A stretch of DNA of 64,000 nt from Sedimenticola sp. (lineage in GTDB: Bacteria; Pseudomonadota; Gammaproteobacteria; Chromatiales; Chromatiaceae). The notes under the pieces are model-generated. The model saw only the letters and a list, made by a program, of their open reading frames with translations, was not told the DNA's origin and searched no databases. A program made the position numbers and the translations under genes. Below are positions 31,950-40,039 of the stretch, in pieces. Location: the NCBI GenBank assembly GCA_027068915.1, contig JAMOLT010000055.1, positions 124,001-188,000 of the forward strand, read 5' to 3'. Each line of letters starts with the position of its first letter. Positions within the stretch are counted from its first letter, which is position 1.

Positions 31950-32831
31950 CTACTCCTGGATGAACTCCACCGTCCGTTCCACCAGCTCTTCTGCATAGAG
32001 ATCACGGAAGAAATGGTCAGCGCCATCCATTACCTCTATGGTCAGCTTGCCGGCGCCGGCATGTTTTTGCAGCTTCTCCTGCAAGCCCTTGACCACCTTG
32101 TCTTCGGAGCCGATGAACAGCAGTACGGGCTGGCTGATTTTTTCCACCAGAAAAGGGGTGTCCAGCCGCTCATCCGGTTGATAGTAGCTGGCAAATGCCT
32201 CGGCGGTAACAGACGTGTCCTTGCAATAGAGAAAGTCTGTGTGCTCCATCATTTGTCGGCCTTTACCTGCCTTGATTAAAGCATTGGCCTTGTCCAGAAC
32301 CGTGGCCAGGGGCTTCCCGTAGCGCTTTTCGTAGCTCTTGGCAGCGTTGCTGGCCGACCAGGTTTGGGGCGCGATCAGGATGACCTTGGTGATCACCGGT
32401 TCTTTTTGTTCCATTGCATGCCATGCAGTCTGATTGCCTCCGCGGGAATGCCCCAGCAGTACAATCTCCTTGACGTTCTCAAATCTCAGCCATTCCACCC
32501 AGGCGGAAATTTCGCCCATTGCATCCCCGTGTTTATGGGTATGCGGGGTGGCGCAGTCATACATGGCGCTTTTGCGATTCTGCAACCCCAGGCTCAGATT
32601 GATGGCCAGGCTGCTGACACTGTTTTCCTTGAACAATTCCTGCAGGGTAGAGATGATTTCCATCCGGTTGTGTCCCAGCGTGCCGTGGGTCATGAGCACT
32701 ACCGGGCCTTTGGGCCAGCTTTCGGCTTTTTCCAGGTTGGCGTGCAGGGTTGTGCCATTGTATTTGAACAATATTTCACTTGCCTGTGTGTTGCCAAGGA
32801 AGAGCAAGATCAGTATGGTTAGCCATTTCAT
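31950..32831 (-). CDS. Exported alpha/beta hydrolase
   Basis: 293 residues with a signal peptide (MKWLTILILLFLGNTQA). The alpha/beta-hydrolase triad is visible: nucleophile Ser129 in GHSRGG, an aspartate in GSEDKVV near 243 and histidine in DGADHFF near 273, with an HG oxyanion pair at 49-50. An odd YDCATPHTHKHGD stretch around 91-103 is histidine-rich and not part of the core fold. It is probably a periplasmic esterase or peptidase-like hydrolase of unknown substrate. Its start overlaps the stop of the cysteine-rich gene upstream (ATGA), forming a two-gene unit. Confidence 0.82.
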   Translation of the reverse strand: MKWLTILILLFLGNTQASEILFKYNGTTLHANLEKAESWPKGPVVLMTHGTLGHNRMEIISTLQELFKENSVSSLAINLSLGLQNRKSAMYDCATPHTHKHGDAMGEISAWVEWLRFENVKEIVLLGHSRGGNQTAWHAMEQKEPVITKVILIAPQTWSASNAAKSYEKRYGKPLATVLDKANALIKAGKGRQMMEHTDFLYCKDTSVTAEAFASYYQPDERLDTPFLVEKISQPVLLFIGSEDKVVKGLQEKLQKHAGAGKLTIEVMDGADHFFRDLYAEELVERTVEFIQE

Positions 32832-33214
32832 CGGGAAGATTCCTCTGGTTCATTGATGCAGTGGGTACAAATTAATTGTTGCAGATCCTGCATATCGCGG
32901 CAGGATTTCAACCGCTCTGCACAAAGGCAGGGTGCGAGCCTGCCGGCCGTGTGCAGAAAAACGGCGGGGAGCTGTCCCTGAAATTCGGGATGCTGCTGCA
33001 GAAACTCGTCACGGTGGAGAAATATGCATTCTACCGGCAATGATGCCGCGAAAGACCGCCATTGCTCCTTTTCCCGGAATATGCCATGGGTAATTGCACA
33101 CAAGGCACAGGAATAAGTGCCTGGCGAGAAGATTTTGTGTCCGATATCTGCCAGTGTATTGAATGCGCCGCTGTCCGCGTTGTATACAAATAGTAACTGC
33201 GTTTCTGTGCTCAT
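32828..33214 (-). CDS. Cysteine-rich conserved protein of unknown function
   Basis: 128 residues from the ATG at 33214; the longer ORF to 33274 would run into the promoter of the divergent regulator. Eight cysteines include two CxxC motifs (CALC at 36-39 and CTHC at 116-119). It begins LLFVYNADSGAFNTLADIGHKIFSP followed by TYSC, a pattern seen in uncharacterised proteins of many bacteria. There is no signal peptide. Divergent to the ArsR-rhodanese gene and translationally coupled to the exported hydrolase. A thiol or metal role is a guess from the cysteines. Confidence 0.7.
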   Translation of the reverse strand: MSTETQLLFVYNADSGAFNTLADIGHKIFSPGTYSCALCAITHGIFREKEQWRSFAASLPVECIFLHRDEFLQQHPEFQGQLPAVFLHTAGRLAPCLCAERLKSCRDMQDLQQLICTHCINEPEESSR

Positions 33215-33312
33215 AATAACCTGATCCGGAAAAAGGAGGTTTGAGTGCATGCCATTCTTGTGTATATTATTCAAACAATCTAACGAACAATAGAGTGGAA
33301 GTCGAGAACAGG

Positions 33313-33984
33313 ATGTCTAGCGGCGATTTCAAGAAAGAACTTTTTGCCCAGTTCGCCCGGGTGGCCAAAGCCATGAGTAACGGCCACCGTCTGGAGCTGC
33401 TGGAGTTTTTGGCTCAGGGCGAGCGCAGTGTTGATGCGCTGGCCAAGGCATCGGGCCTGAGCGTTGCAAACACTTCCCAGCACCTGCAGCAGTTGCGCCA
33501 GGCGGGTCTGGTGAGTTCACGCAAGGAAGGGCAGAAGGTCATTTACCGTATCAGCGGTGATGACGTGCCCCCGTTGCTGAACGCCTTGCGTGAGGTTGCC
33601 GAACGCCATCTGTCGGACGTACAGCAACTGATCCAGAGTTTTCTCACGGTAAAGGACAACCTGGAGCCCCTGCCAGCGGCTGAATTGCTGAAAAGGGTAA
33701 GGGAAGGGTTGGTAACGGTGCTCGATGTACGGCCTGCGGAGGAGTATGCAGCCGGACATGTGCCGGGGGCGATCAATGTGCCTCTGGCGGAGCTGGAAGC
33801 ACACCTGGATGAACTGGATACCGGACAGGAAGTAGTGGCCTATTGCCGTGGCCCTCATTGCGTGCTTGCCTTCGATGCAGTCGCATTGCTCCGGGAAAAA
33901 GGCGTGTCTGCCACCCGGCTGGACGGAGGGCTGCCGGAATGGCGCCTGGAAGGGCTTCCTGTCGATACGAACGAAACGGACTGA
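33313..33984 (+). CDS. ArsR-family regulator fused to a rhodanese domain
   Basis: 223 residues. Residues 8-95 form an ArsR winged helix (AMSNGHRLELLEFLAQGERSV, then LSVANTSQHLQQLRQAGLV). Residues 120-215 form a rhodanese domain with active-site Cys178 in YCRGPHC and a second cysteine at 183, plus the fold markers DVRPAEEY and GHVPGAINVP. Such fusions are known sulfur-responsive repressors (SqrR/BigR-neighbour type and YgaP-like rhodaneses). A persulfide signal is plausible but untested here. The ATG at 33313 is used; upstream in-frame GTG codons exist. It heads a three-gene unit with a secreted protein and a TlpA-like thioredoxin. Confidence 0.9.
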   Translation: MSSGDFKKELFAQFARVAKAMSNGHRLELLEFLAQGERSVDALAKASGLSVANTSQHLQQLRQAGLVSSRKEGQKVIYRISGDDVPPLLNALREVAERHLSDVQQLIQSFLTVKDNLEPLPAAELLKRVREGLVTVLDVRPAEEYAAGHVPGAINVPLAELEAHLDELDTGQEVVAYCRGPHCVLAFDAVALLREKGVSATRLDGGLPEWRLEGLPVDTNETD

Positions 33985-33985
33985 T

Positions 33986-34552
33986 ATGCGCCTGATTTCC
34001 CTGGGCTTCCTGTTCCTGTTGTTGGCAGGCGTCACAGCAGCGGCAGTCACAGTGGAAGTTGGAGAAAATACCGGCTTGCGCACCTGGCAGTGGGTTCATG
34101 AAGGCGTTTCCCTGCGTCTGGTGCAGCGCCTGCCGGATCAAACCCGCGCCTATCTTCTGGGGCGGGGCTTTCCGGCAGCAGCGGCGGATGAGGCTGCGAC
34201 TTCCTGTTTTTTTGGCACCATGTTCCGCAATGATGGAACTGTGCCCCTGGATTTTGACCTGACTACATGGAAGGTCGTGCAAAAGGGCAAGGAAACCCGC
34301 ATGTTTGTGCGAGAGCACTGGAAAACAAACCTGCAGGAAAATGCCATTCCCAAGGCTGCCCGTATTGCCTTGCACTGGTCGTTGATGCCTACGCAGCAGC
34401 ATTTTGAACCAGGTGACTATAACTGGGGGATGATGGTTTTTGGCCTGCCCCCCGGCCAGAGCTTTGATTTACATATGCAGCTGAAACTTGATGAAAACCC
34501 CCTTGCAGTCACCATTTCCGGTCTGCAGTGTGCCCCGGAAAAACTGAACTAG
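33986..34552 (+). CDS. Secreted protein of unknown function in a redox operon
   Basis: 188 residues starting MRLISLGFLFLLLAGVTAAA, a clear signal peptide. The mature part is about 165 residues, beta-rich, with two cysteines (in SCFFGTMFRN and near the C-terminus LQCAPEK). No domain is recognised. The start lies one base after the ArsR-rhodanese stop, and the thioredoxin gene follows nine bases after its own stop, so all three are one operon. A substrate or partner of the thioredoxin is plausible given the cysteine pair, but this is inference. Confidence 0.75.
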   Translation: MRLISLGFLFLLLAGVTAAAVTVEVGENTGLRTWQWVHEGVSLRLVQRLPDQTRAYLLGRGFPAAAADEAATSCFFGTMFRNDGTVPLDFDLTTWKVVQKGKETRMFVREHWKTNLQENAIPKAARIALHWSLMPTQQHFEPGDYNWGMMVFGLPPGQSFDLHMQLKLDENPLAVTISGLQCAPEKLN

Positions 34553-34561
34553 AGAGTGTCC

Positions 34562-35080
34562 ATGTATATACATAAGACGATATTACCGCTTTTGTTTGCG
34601 TTGTTGATTGCCGGAGCATCCCATGGGGCAGGAAAAGGCATGACTGCCCTGCCGGACAAACCCTTCGTGCCGGATTTCACCCTGAAAGATGTGGAAGGCA
34701 ATACGCACCGTATCAGCGACTACAAGGGGCATGTGATCATCGTGAATTTCTGGGCGACCTGGTGCCCGCCCTGCCGTGAGGAAATGCCCTCCATGCAGCG
34801 CGCCTGGGAGCAGCTGCGTGAAGAGGGAATCATGATGCTGGCCATTGACGTCGGGGAAGATGAAGATACCGTTTTCGAATTTACTGCCAGCTATCCCGTG
34901 GAATTTCCCTTGTTGCTGGATACGGATTCCAGTGTCAGTGAAGCCTGGAAAGTAAAAGGCCTGCCGACGACCTTTGTCATCGATCAATGGGGACGCAAGG
35001 TGTATCGCGCCATTGGCGGGCGGGAATGGGATGATCCAGAGTTGCTGAACCAGGTGCGCAGATTGAAGCAGGTTCCCTGA
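34562..35080 (+). CDS. TlpA/ResA-like periplasmic thioredoxin
   Basis: 172 residues with an N-terminal signal or anchor (about 5-22) and a TlpA-type thioredoxin fold. The redox centre is WCPPC at 67-71; the cis-proline region reads GLPTTFVID. The CPPC motif is typical of reductants of periplasmic disulfides rather than oxidants. Start ATG at 34562 with GAGAG before it; a GTG at 34556 is also in frame. It is the last gene of the ArsR-rhodanese operon, 41 bp before a mini-MITE. Confidence 0.9.
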   Translation: MYIHKTILPLLFALLIAGASHGAGKGMTALPDKPFVPDFTLKDVEGNTHRISDYKGHVIIVNFWATWCPPCREEMPSMQRAWEQLREEGIMMLAIDVGEDEDTVFEFTASYPVEFPLLLDTDSSVSEAWKVKGLPTTFVIDQWGRKVYRAIGGREWDDPELLNQVRRLKQVP

Positions 35081-35120
35081 CGGGAAGCTGAGGTGTCCAT
35101 TATTGGTGGGCTACAGCCCG

Positions 35121-35173
35121 CTAGTGTACTGCGTCGAAATTAAAGCCCCTTTAATTTTGACGCAGTACCCTAG
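35121..35173 (+). mobile_element. 53-bp minimal MITE, copy 3
   Basis: Almost only the two terminal inverted repeats of the 181-bp MITE: CTAGTGTACTGCGTCG on the left and its near-complement ending in CTAG on the right, with the internal part deleted. The C-TA/TA-G ends are kept. The right-hand TAG is also the stop codon of the caspase-like gene (35170-35172, minus strand). The folded hairpin might terminate both converging transcripts. Confidence 0.72.
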
Positions 35174-36633
35174 AGAGGGTTGTCTTCACAGGAAAACAGG
35201 CGCTGGTAGGCAGCCAGATCCTCATCGCTGCCATAAACTTTAAGCTGTTCCAGAATCCGGCTTAGCTGGATCATGCGAAATATCTTATCGATCTGGGTGA
35301 TTTTTCTTTGCAGGTCGAGCAAATCTTTCATTCGAGACATATTTTCATCCTGCATTGCAGCCAGCTGATGATAATCTTCCTGGGCATCGATCCATTCCAG
35401 CACTGCATCGAGTTGATTGTCCATAAGTGCTTTGTAGGCAGCGGTATACGGCAACATAAGTTCCGGCCAGTGATTTAGCAAGCGGGTTTTCAGCCCCTCG
35501 TGCAGCTGTGACTGGCGCGTCTCGAGATCTGCTTGTTTTGCACGCAAAGATTCCACTTCTTCCACAAATTGCTTACGCTGTTTGAAGAGCCTTTTTTTCA
35601 GGGTGGAACCTTCTCCGGTATAGTTATTGATGGCGGCGATCCTACGTGCCCGCTTGCCAAACAGGTTGTCCGGAACATCGCGTATATCCGCCTTCCATTT
35701 TAAATACCAGGGCTGCCATTGCTCAAGGAAGTCCTCGCTGGTTGAGCGGGAAAGATCGGTACTGTAAGCATTGTCGAGTGAATACATATGGGCCTCATAC
35801 AACGAGATGGCGCCATCACCGTTTTCATCCGCAGATCCATTCAAGGGTTTCCCCAGGCGGGTTTTTCCATCCAGTGCTGCAAAGAAATAGGTGGAATAAT
35901 CACGAAAATCATCTGCTTTCAGGCTTACTGTACAACCTTCAGATAACTTGGTTGCCGATACCGCGGTGAAACCACACTGTGCCGCTTGTGTGGAATTCTT
36001 GTATGCCAGGGGGCTGGCATCTGCCAGCCGTAGAAATGCACCGGAAAAACACTGTGGAAAGAAAAACCGGAATTGTACTCCAGGGTCAAGCGCATCCAGC
36101 AATTCTTGAAATTCCACGGCGGAGAGGCGTGTGTGATTCCAGAGTAGTAGTGCGTTGTTACTGCTGTCTTTCTCCCATGTGCCATGCCCCTGATAGACAA
36201 AGAATATGCGGTCACCAGGCTGCATCGATGCAAACGCTTCCTTGAGTGTTGCTGATAGTTTTGTGGCATCTGTGGAAGCTTCTATGTTTGGCACTTCGTT
36301 ATTTCTGAAAGCCAGGTAATTGTCACCGTATTCACCCATCATTCGGGTTAGCGGTTCCAGTGCCGCTGCTCTGTCATCTTCCGGCCCGATATGCGTAAGC
36401 ACGTCTGGCTCTGGTGCCTGCCCGTCCGTGAAGAAGACCCGTGGTGTGTGCCCGCTGTCCCGCAGTATTCCCTCGATCCATTTGACGTTCAATTCAATCT
36501 GTACCTGGGAATTGGAAGGTTTGTCTCCTCCGCCAACGAGAAAGGTGTAATCTTTGCCTTGGACTGCCGATGAAAACAGGCAGAATACGATGATCAGTAT
36601 TTTATTGATTTGTATCATATAAACAAAATCCAT
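35170..36633 (-). CDS. Exported caspase-fold cysteine protease with EF-hand
   Basis: About 487 residues from the ATG at 36633 (an alternative ATG at 36618 gives the same signal peptide, IQINKILIIVFCLFSSAVQG). The caspase/C13-type dyad is present: His150 in VYQGHGTW and Cys195 in FPQCFSGAF, each after a hydrophobic strand. Residues 269-280 (DENGDGAISLYE) are a perfect EF-hand loop, with acidic or Asn ligands at 1, 3 and 5, glycine at 6 and glutamate at 12. A coiled-coil-rich C-terminal half (about 335-470) follows. It is the last gene of the GNAT-carbamoyltransferase-membrane operon. Function unknown; Ca2+-controlled periplasmic proteolysis is inference. Confidence 0.8.
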   Translation of the reverse strand: MDFVYMIQINKILIIVFCLFSSAVQGKDYTFLVGGGDKPSNSQVQIELNVKWIEGILRDSGHTPRVFFTDGQAPEPDVLTHIGPEDDRAAALEPLTRMMGEYGDNYLAFRNNEVPNIEASTDATKLSATLKEAFASMQPGDRIFFVYQGHGTWEKDSSNNALLLWNHTRLSAVEFQELLDALDPGVQFRFFFPQCFSGAFLRLADASPLAYKNSTQAAQCGFTAVSATKLSEGCTVSLKADDFRDYSTYFFAALDGKTRLGKPLNGSADENGDGAISLYEAHMYSLDNAYSTDLSRSTSEDFLEQWQPWYLKWKADIRDVPDNLFGKRARRIAAINNYTGEGSTLKKRLFKQRKQFVEEVESLRAKQADLETRQSQLHEGLKTRLLNHWPELMLPYTAAYKALMDNQLDAVLEWIDAQEDYHQLAAMQDENMSRMKDLLDLQRKITQIDKIFRMIQLSRILEQLKVYGSDEDLAAYQRLFSCEDNPL

Positions 36634-36641
36634 CTCGTCAT

Positions 36642-37049
36642 CTACGCTGAAAAGCGCAGAACCTTGTCGGCGAGCATCGCAATAAAAAGAAAGGTAATGG
36701 AGACTGCGGTAGCGGCCAGTACTTCGCCATGAAAAAAATAGTAGCCAAGCAAAGCGCCTCCCAGGAGCATGATCAAATAATAAAACCAGGGAAACCGCCG
36801 CAGCAGCAACCACGCTGGCAACAGGGTGAGGAAAAACAGTGCCATTGCGGGGAGGATGGAGTGAGTCCAGCCGGACAATAGTTCGCGTAACAGTTCTCTC
36901 CGCGAACCATAAAGGGCATCCCGCGCAAACAGGCCGTCACCCAGCAGATAATCAAGAATACTGCTAATCCCTATATAGGCGGGATACATCAGCAACGGCA
37001 ATATCAAGATGGTGAGAAAAAACCAGCGTGGCCTGCGTATTGGTTGCAT
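36642..37049 (-). CDS. Small polytopic membrane protein in the carbamoyltransferase operon
   Basis: 135 residues starting MQPIRRPRWFFLTILILPLL with four hydrophobic segments (about 10-35, 62-85, 90-108, 112-130) and arginine-rich ends. The ATG at 37049 lies two bases after the carbamoyltransferase stop, so it is coupled to it; the longer ORF to 37112 is rejected. Small membrane proteins (SxtJ or DUF5989 types) often follow NodU-type carbamoyltransferases, but this sequence could not be confidently assigned to either. Possibly a membrane partner of the modified product. Confidence 0.72.
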   Translation of the reverse strand: MQPIRRPRWFFLTILILPLLMYPAYIGISSILDYLLGDGLFARDALYGSRRELLRELLSGWTHSILPAMALFFLTLLPAWLLLRRFPWFYYLIMLLGGALLGYYFFHGEVLAATAVSITFLFIAMLADKVLRFSA

Positions 37050-37051
37050 TG

Positions 37052-38740
37052 CTACTTCCTCACAATACAGTTGCCTATCACTAGTGCATCCAGTCCGTTC
37101 GAGAAGAAACATCGAATGGCATCGCGTGGTGATTCAACGATTGGTTCGCCCTGAATATTGAAACTGGTATTTAAAACCACGGGCACTCCGCTGCGCTCAC
37201 CCAGTGCGGAAATCAGATCATAATACCGTTCATTGGTTTCACGCCGCACCGTTTGCAGTCTGGCGCTACCATCGACATGAGTCACCGCGGGAATCCGTTC
37301 GCGCTGATCTGGCAATACGTTGCAGACTTTCAACATGAACGGCGCTTCTACTTCGAGATCGAAAAACCGGTCTTTTGCCTCTATCGTCGTGGACGGCGCA
37401 AACGGTCGGTAGGCCTCACGGTGTTTTACTTCCGCATTGATTTTATCTTTCATATCGGGAATCACCGGGTTGGCAAGGATGCTGCGGTTTCCAAGCGCCC
37501 GCGGGCCGATTTCCATGCGCCCCTGAAACCAGCCGATAATATTCCCTTGGTGCAAAAGATCAGCCGCAGCGGCTGAAATATCCTCGTGCACCTCATACTT
37601 CAGCTTGCACTCTTTCAGCAAAGCAGTGATCTCATCGTTCGAGTACTCATTCCCCACAAAGGGGTTATCGTGCACGAAGTTACGCTCATGTCCGAGCAGG
37701 CCGTTATATAAATAATAGGCAGCTCCGATTGCAGTCCCGTTATCTCCAGCCGCAGGCATAACATAGATATCCCTGAATTTGCTTTCCCTGACGATACGTC
37801 CGTTCATCACGCTGTTCAAAGATACACCACCGGCAATGACCAGGTAGTCTGCATGGGTTTTTTCATACAGCACCTCGCACAGTTCCAGCGCACGATCTTC
37901 CAGCACTCTTTGAAAGGCCGCTGCCACGTCGAGGTGGTGTTGCTCAAACGGGCCATCTGGCTTGCGGGGCGCACCAAATGCTTCATAGAATTTTGGCGCG
38001 CAACGCTGCCAGCCCTGATCCTGATAACTGAAATATGACAAATCAATGGTGATCTGGCCTTCGCTATTCACCGATACGAGCTTTCCTACCGCTTCATGAA
38101 ACCGGTCGGGATCCCCCAGCGGTGCCAGCCCCATGGTCTTGCCTTCGTCATAGTTGGGCCGGAAGCCACAGAATTCGGTGGCTGCCTCATAGAATGAACC
38201 CAGGGAATGCGGAAACAGACTCTGGCCAAAACACTCTACTGTATTCCCTCGGCCCTCTCCCAGCCAGGTTGTCGCCCATTCTCCGGATCCATCAATACCC
38301 AGCAAGGCGGCGTGTTCATAAGGGGAGACAAAAAAACTGCCAGCGGCATGTGACAGGTGATGTTCGATATAGTGCACTTGGGGTCGGGGCTGCCCCTGCG
38401 GCCAGTGCGTATCGAGAAAGCGGTTCAGCCGCCTTTGTTTGCCCCAGGCAAGTGCCAATTCACGTTTTGCAAGGGGTCGGATATGGCGCAGGTTCTGCAG
38501 GCCGTACAACAGCTTTTCCTTCCACATATGGCTGGGTCGGATTGAGACGGCGATATGATCAATATCATCAAAGTCGATCTGTGCCACTTCCAGGCACTTG
38601 TCGATACAAAGCCGTGGGAATTCAGTGGTGTGTTTGTCCCGGCTCAGACGTTCCTCTTCGATCGCCACCAGTAGTTTGCCATCACGAACGATACAGGCCG
38701 TGGAATCGTGAAAAATGTAATTAAGCCCCAATATATTCAT
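37052..38740 (-). CDS. NodU/TobZ-type carbamoyltransferase
   Basis: 562 residues. The N-terminal Kae1-like ASKHA domain opens MNILGLNYIFHDSTACIV, with the metal-binding HHLSHAA at 127-133 and GIDGSGEW after it. The C-terminal YrdC-like domain carries GWFQGRMEIGPRALGNRSI. The family makes carbamoyl-adenylate from carbamoyl phosphate and ATP and transfers the carbamoyl group to a hydroxyl of a sugar, antibiotic or lipid. The acceptor here is unknown. Its start codon overlaps the GNAT stop by one base (TAATG). No glycan or polyketide genes are nearby, which is unusual for this family. Confidence 0.93.
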   Translation of the reverse strand: MNILGLNYIFHDSTACIVRDGKLLVAIEEERLSRDKHTTEFPRLCIDKCLEVAQIDFDDIDHIAVSIRPSHMWKEKLLYGLQNLRHIRPLAKRELALAWGKQRRLNRFLDTHWPQGQPRPQVHYIEHHLSHAAGSFFVSPYEHAALLGIDGSGEWATTWLGEGRGNTVECFGQSLFPHSLGSFYEAATEFCGFRPNYDEGKTMGLAPLGDPDRFHEAVGKLVSVNSEGQITIDLSYFSYQDQGWQRCAPKFYEAFGAPRKPDGPFEQHHLDVAAAFQRVLEDRALELCEVLYEKTHADYLVIAGGVSLNSVMNGRIVRESKFRDIYVMPAAGDNGTAIGAAYYLYNGLLGHERNFVHDNPFVGNEYSNDEITALLKECKLKYEVHEDISAAAADLLHQGNIIGWFQGRMEIGPRALGNRSILANPVIPDMKDKINAEVKHREAYRPFAPSTTIEAKDRFFDLEVEAPFMLKVCNVLPDQRERIPAVTHVDGSARLQTVRRETNERYYDLISALGERSGVPVVLNTSFNIQGEPIVESPRDAIRCFFSNGLDALVIGNCIVRK

Positions 38741-39879
38741 TATTTAACGACCCGCTTGAGCAGTCTGGATGTTTTGACTATAGAATGGAGTGTACTGATT
38801 GTCTGGCGCATCCGTGCCTTCAATAACTGTGCTGATCCAGGCAGGGAATTATTATAGATTTGCACATTTCGTGATTCCAGTTTTTTTGGGTGCCAACGAT
38901 CCGCCCATGAGGGTGCGGTAACCAGATGTATCCGCCTTGTGTTCTTGCAAAGAATGGATTTCCGCAATAACTCCAGTAGCAGCAGCGAGCCTGGCGCGCA
39001 GTGCTTATAGGCTTCATCAAAGCCAATCTTGATCAGATGGATACTTTCATCCGCAAGAAAACAAAACTGACCTGCCACCGGCTTGCCAGCAATTTTCATC
39101 AGATTGATCTGGCAGTGGTAGCGATTGTGGGTTGCATTGGCAAGATTCCGATATAGCCCCGTCAGTGATGATGAAAGAGAAATCGCGGTATTCTTTCCGG
39201 ATCGCCCTTTCCACCCGGAACACTCCAATTGAAAAAAAGAATCCAGAGCCTCTTCGCTGGCGCTGTTTTCGCGCATATCTACATAGGCGAAAGTTATCTC
39301 GCCCAGCTTCTTGGCTTTACGCTCTCTGCGTCTGAGATTTCTGCGCAGACGGGAAGGCAATAGTGCGTCGATTGAAGTGTCTGTGCAATCGAAGTAGTAA
39401 CTTGATGGACCCGTGTGGCAAAGGGTCTGAAATCCGTTTATGGATGCAACTGCGGCACGCAAAGGCGTCCCGTCAAGGATAGAGTGCAGCCCAAGCAGCC
39501 GCCATCTGCTGGGGGTGAAGGTCTCCAGCTCGGCCACCAGGGCCTGAAGCAACTGCACTGGATCATGGCCGGAGGAGCACAGGCAATCATTAAATGTAAT
39601 ATGGTCGTGACTCAGGCTACTCACGTCCGTGCAAGGAGCAACCCCCATAAAGCGATGCCCCTTTAGTTCCAGCGGGAACAAGGCCACGGGGGTTTCGCCC
39701 TGCCAGACGACAAAGTAAACAATTCCCCTTGTATCGGTGTAAAGAAATTCCGCCACTCCGGAAGCCCATTCCCATGAGTGGTAATAAGATATGTCCTGCA
39801 CGGTTTGGATCAGCGACGCCCATATTTCATGAACCTCGCCCATGTTTTCGGGTGTTAGCATTGAGACTCGATATCCCAT
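38740..39879 (-). CDS. FemAB/BioF2-like GNAT acyltransferase
   Basis: 379 residues resembling Acetyltransf_6 (BioF2-like) proteins: an N-terminal GNAT half (SYYHSWEWASGVAEF...VALFPLELKG) and the core with RLRRNLRRRERKAKKLG and the acceptor-binding second GNAT half (KIAGKPVAGQFCFLADESIHLIKIGFDEAYKHCAPGSLLL). The family transfers acyl or aminoacyl groups onto amines or sugars and often occurs in polysaccharide or lipid modification loci. It heads the operon with carbamoyltransferase, membrane protein and caspase-like protease. There is no signal peptide. Substrate unknown. Confidence 0.85.
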   Translation of the reverse strand: MGYRVSMLTPENMGEVHEIWASLIQTVQDISYYHSWEWASGVAEFLYTDTRGIVYFVVWQGETPVALFPLELKGHRFMGVAPCTDVSSLSHDHITFNDCLCSSGHDPVQLLQALVAELETFTPSRWRLLGLHSILDGTPLRAAVASINGFQTLCHTGPSSYYFDCTDTSIDALLPSRLRRNLRRRERKAKKLGEITFAYVDMRENSASEEALDSFFQLECSGWKGRSGKNTAISLSSSLTGLYRNLANATHNRYHCQINLMKIAGKPVAGQFCFLADESIHLIKIGFDEAYKHCAPGSLLLLELLRKSILCKNTRRIHLVTAPSWADRWHPKKLESRNVQIYNNSLPGSAQLLKARMRQTISTLHSIVKTSRLLKRVVK

Positions 39880-39952
39880 ACAGAATCACCCGGCTCCTGC
39901 CAAGGAGGGTTCAACAGCTATCTTTTTCATGGCGGGAATCGATTCAGGATTA

Positions 39953-39989
39953 ACAGGTTGTTGAAAAACATTGTTTTTTAACAACCTGT
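39953..39989. repeat. Hairpin repeat H1
   Basis: ACAGGTTGTTGAAAAACA followed by its near-perfect complement (18 pairs, one G-U). It has the same design as the hairpins at 40549-40592 and 56181-56225. A lone right half occurs at 40014-40031. Confidence 0.8.
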
Positions 39990-40039
39990 ATGCCGCACAA
40001 GGATGTGCAGCCATTTTCAACATCCTGTTAAGGGGGGCT

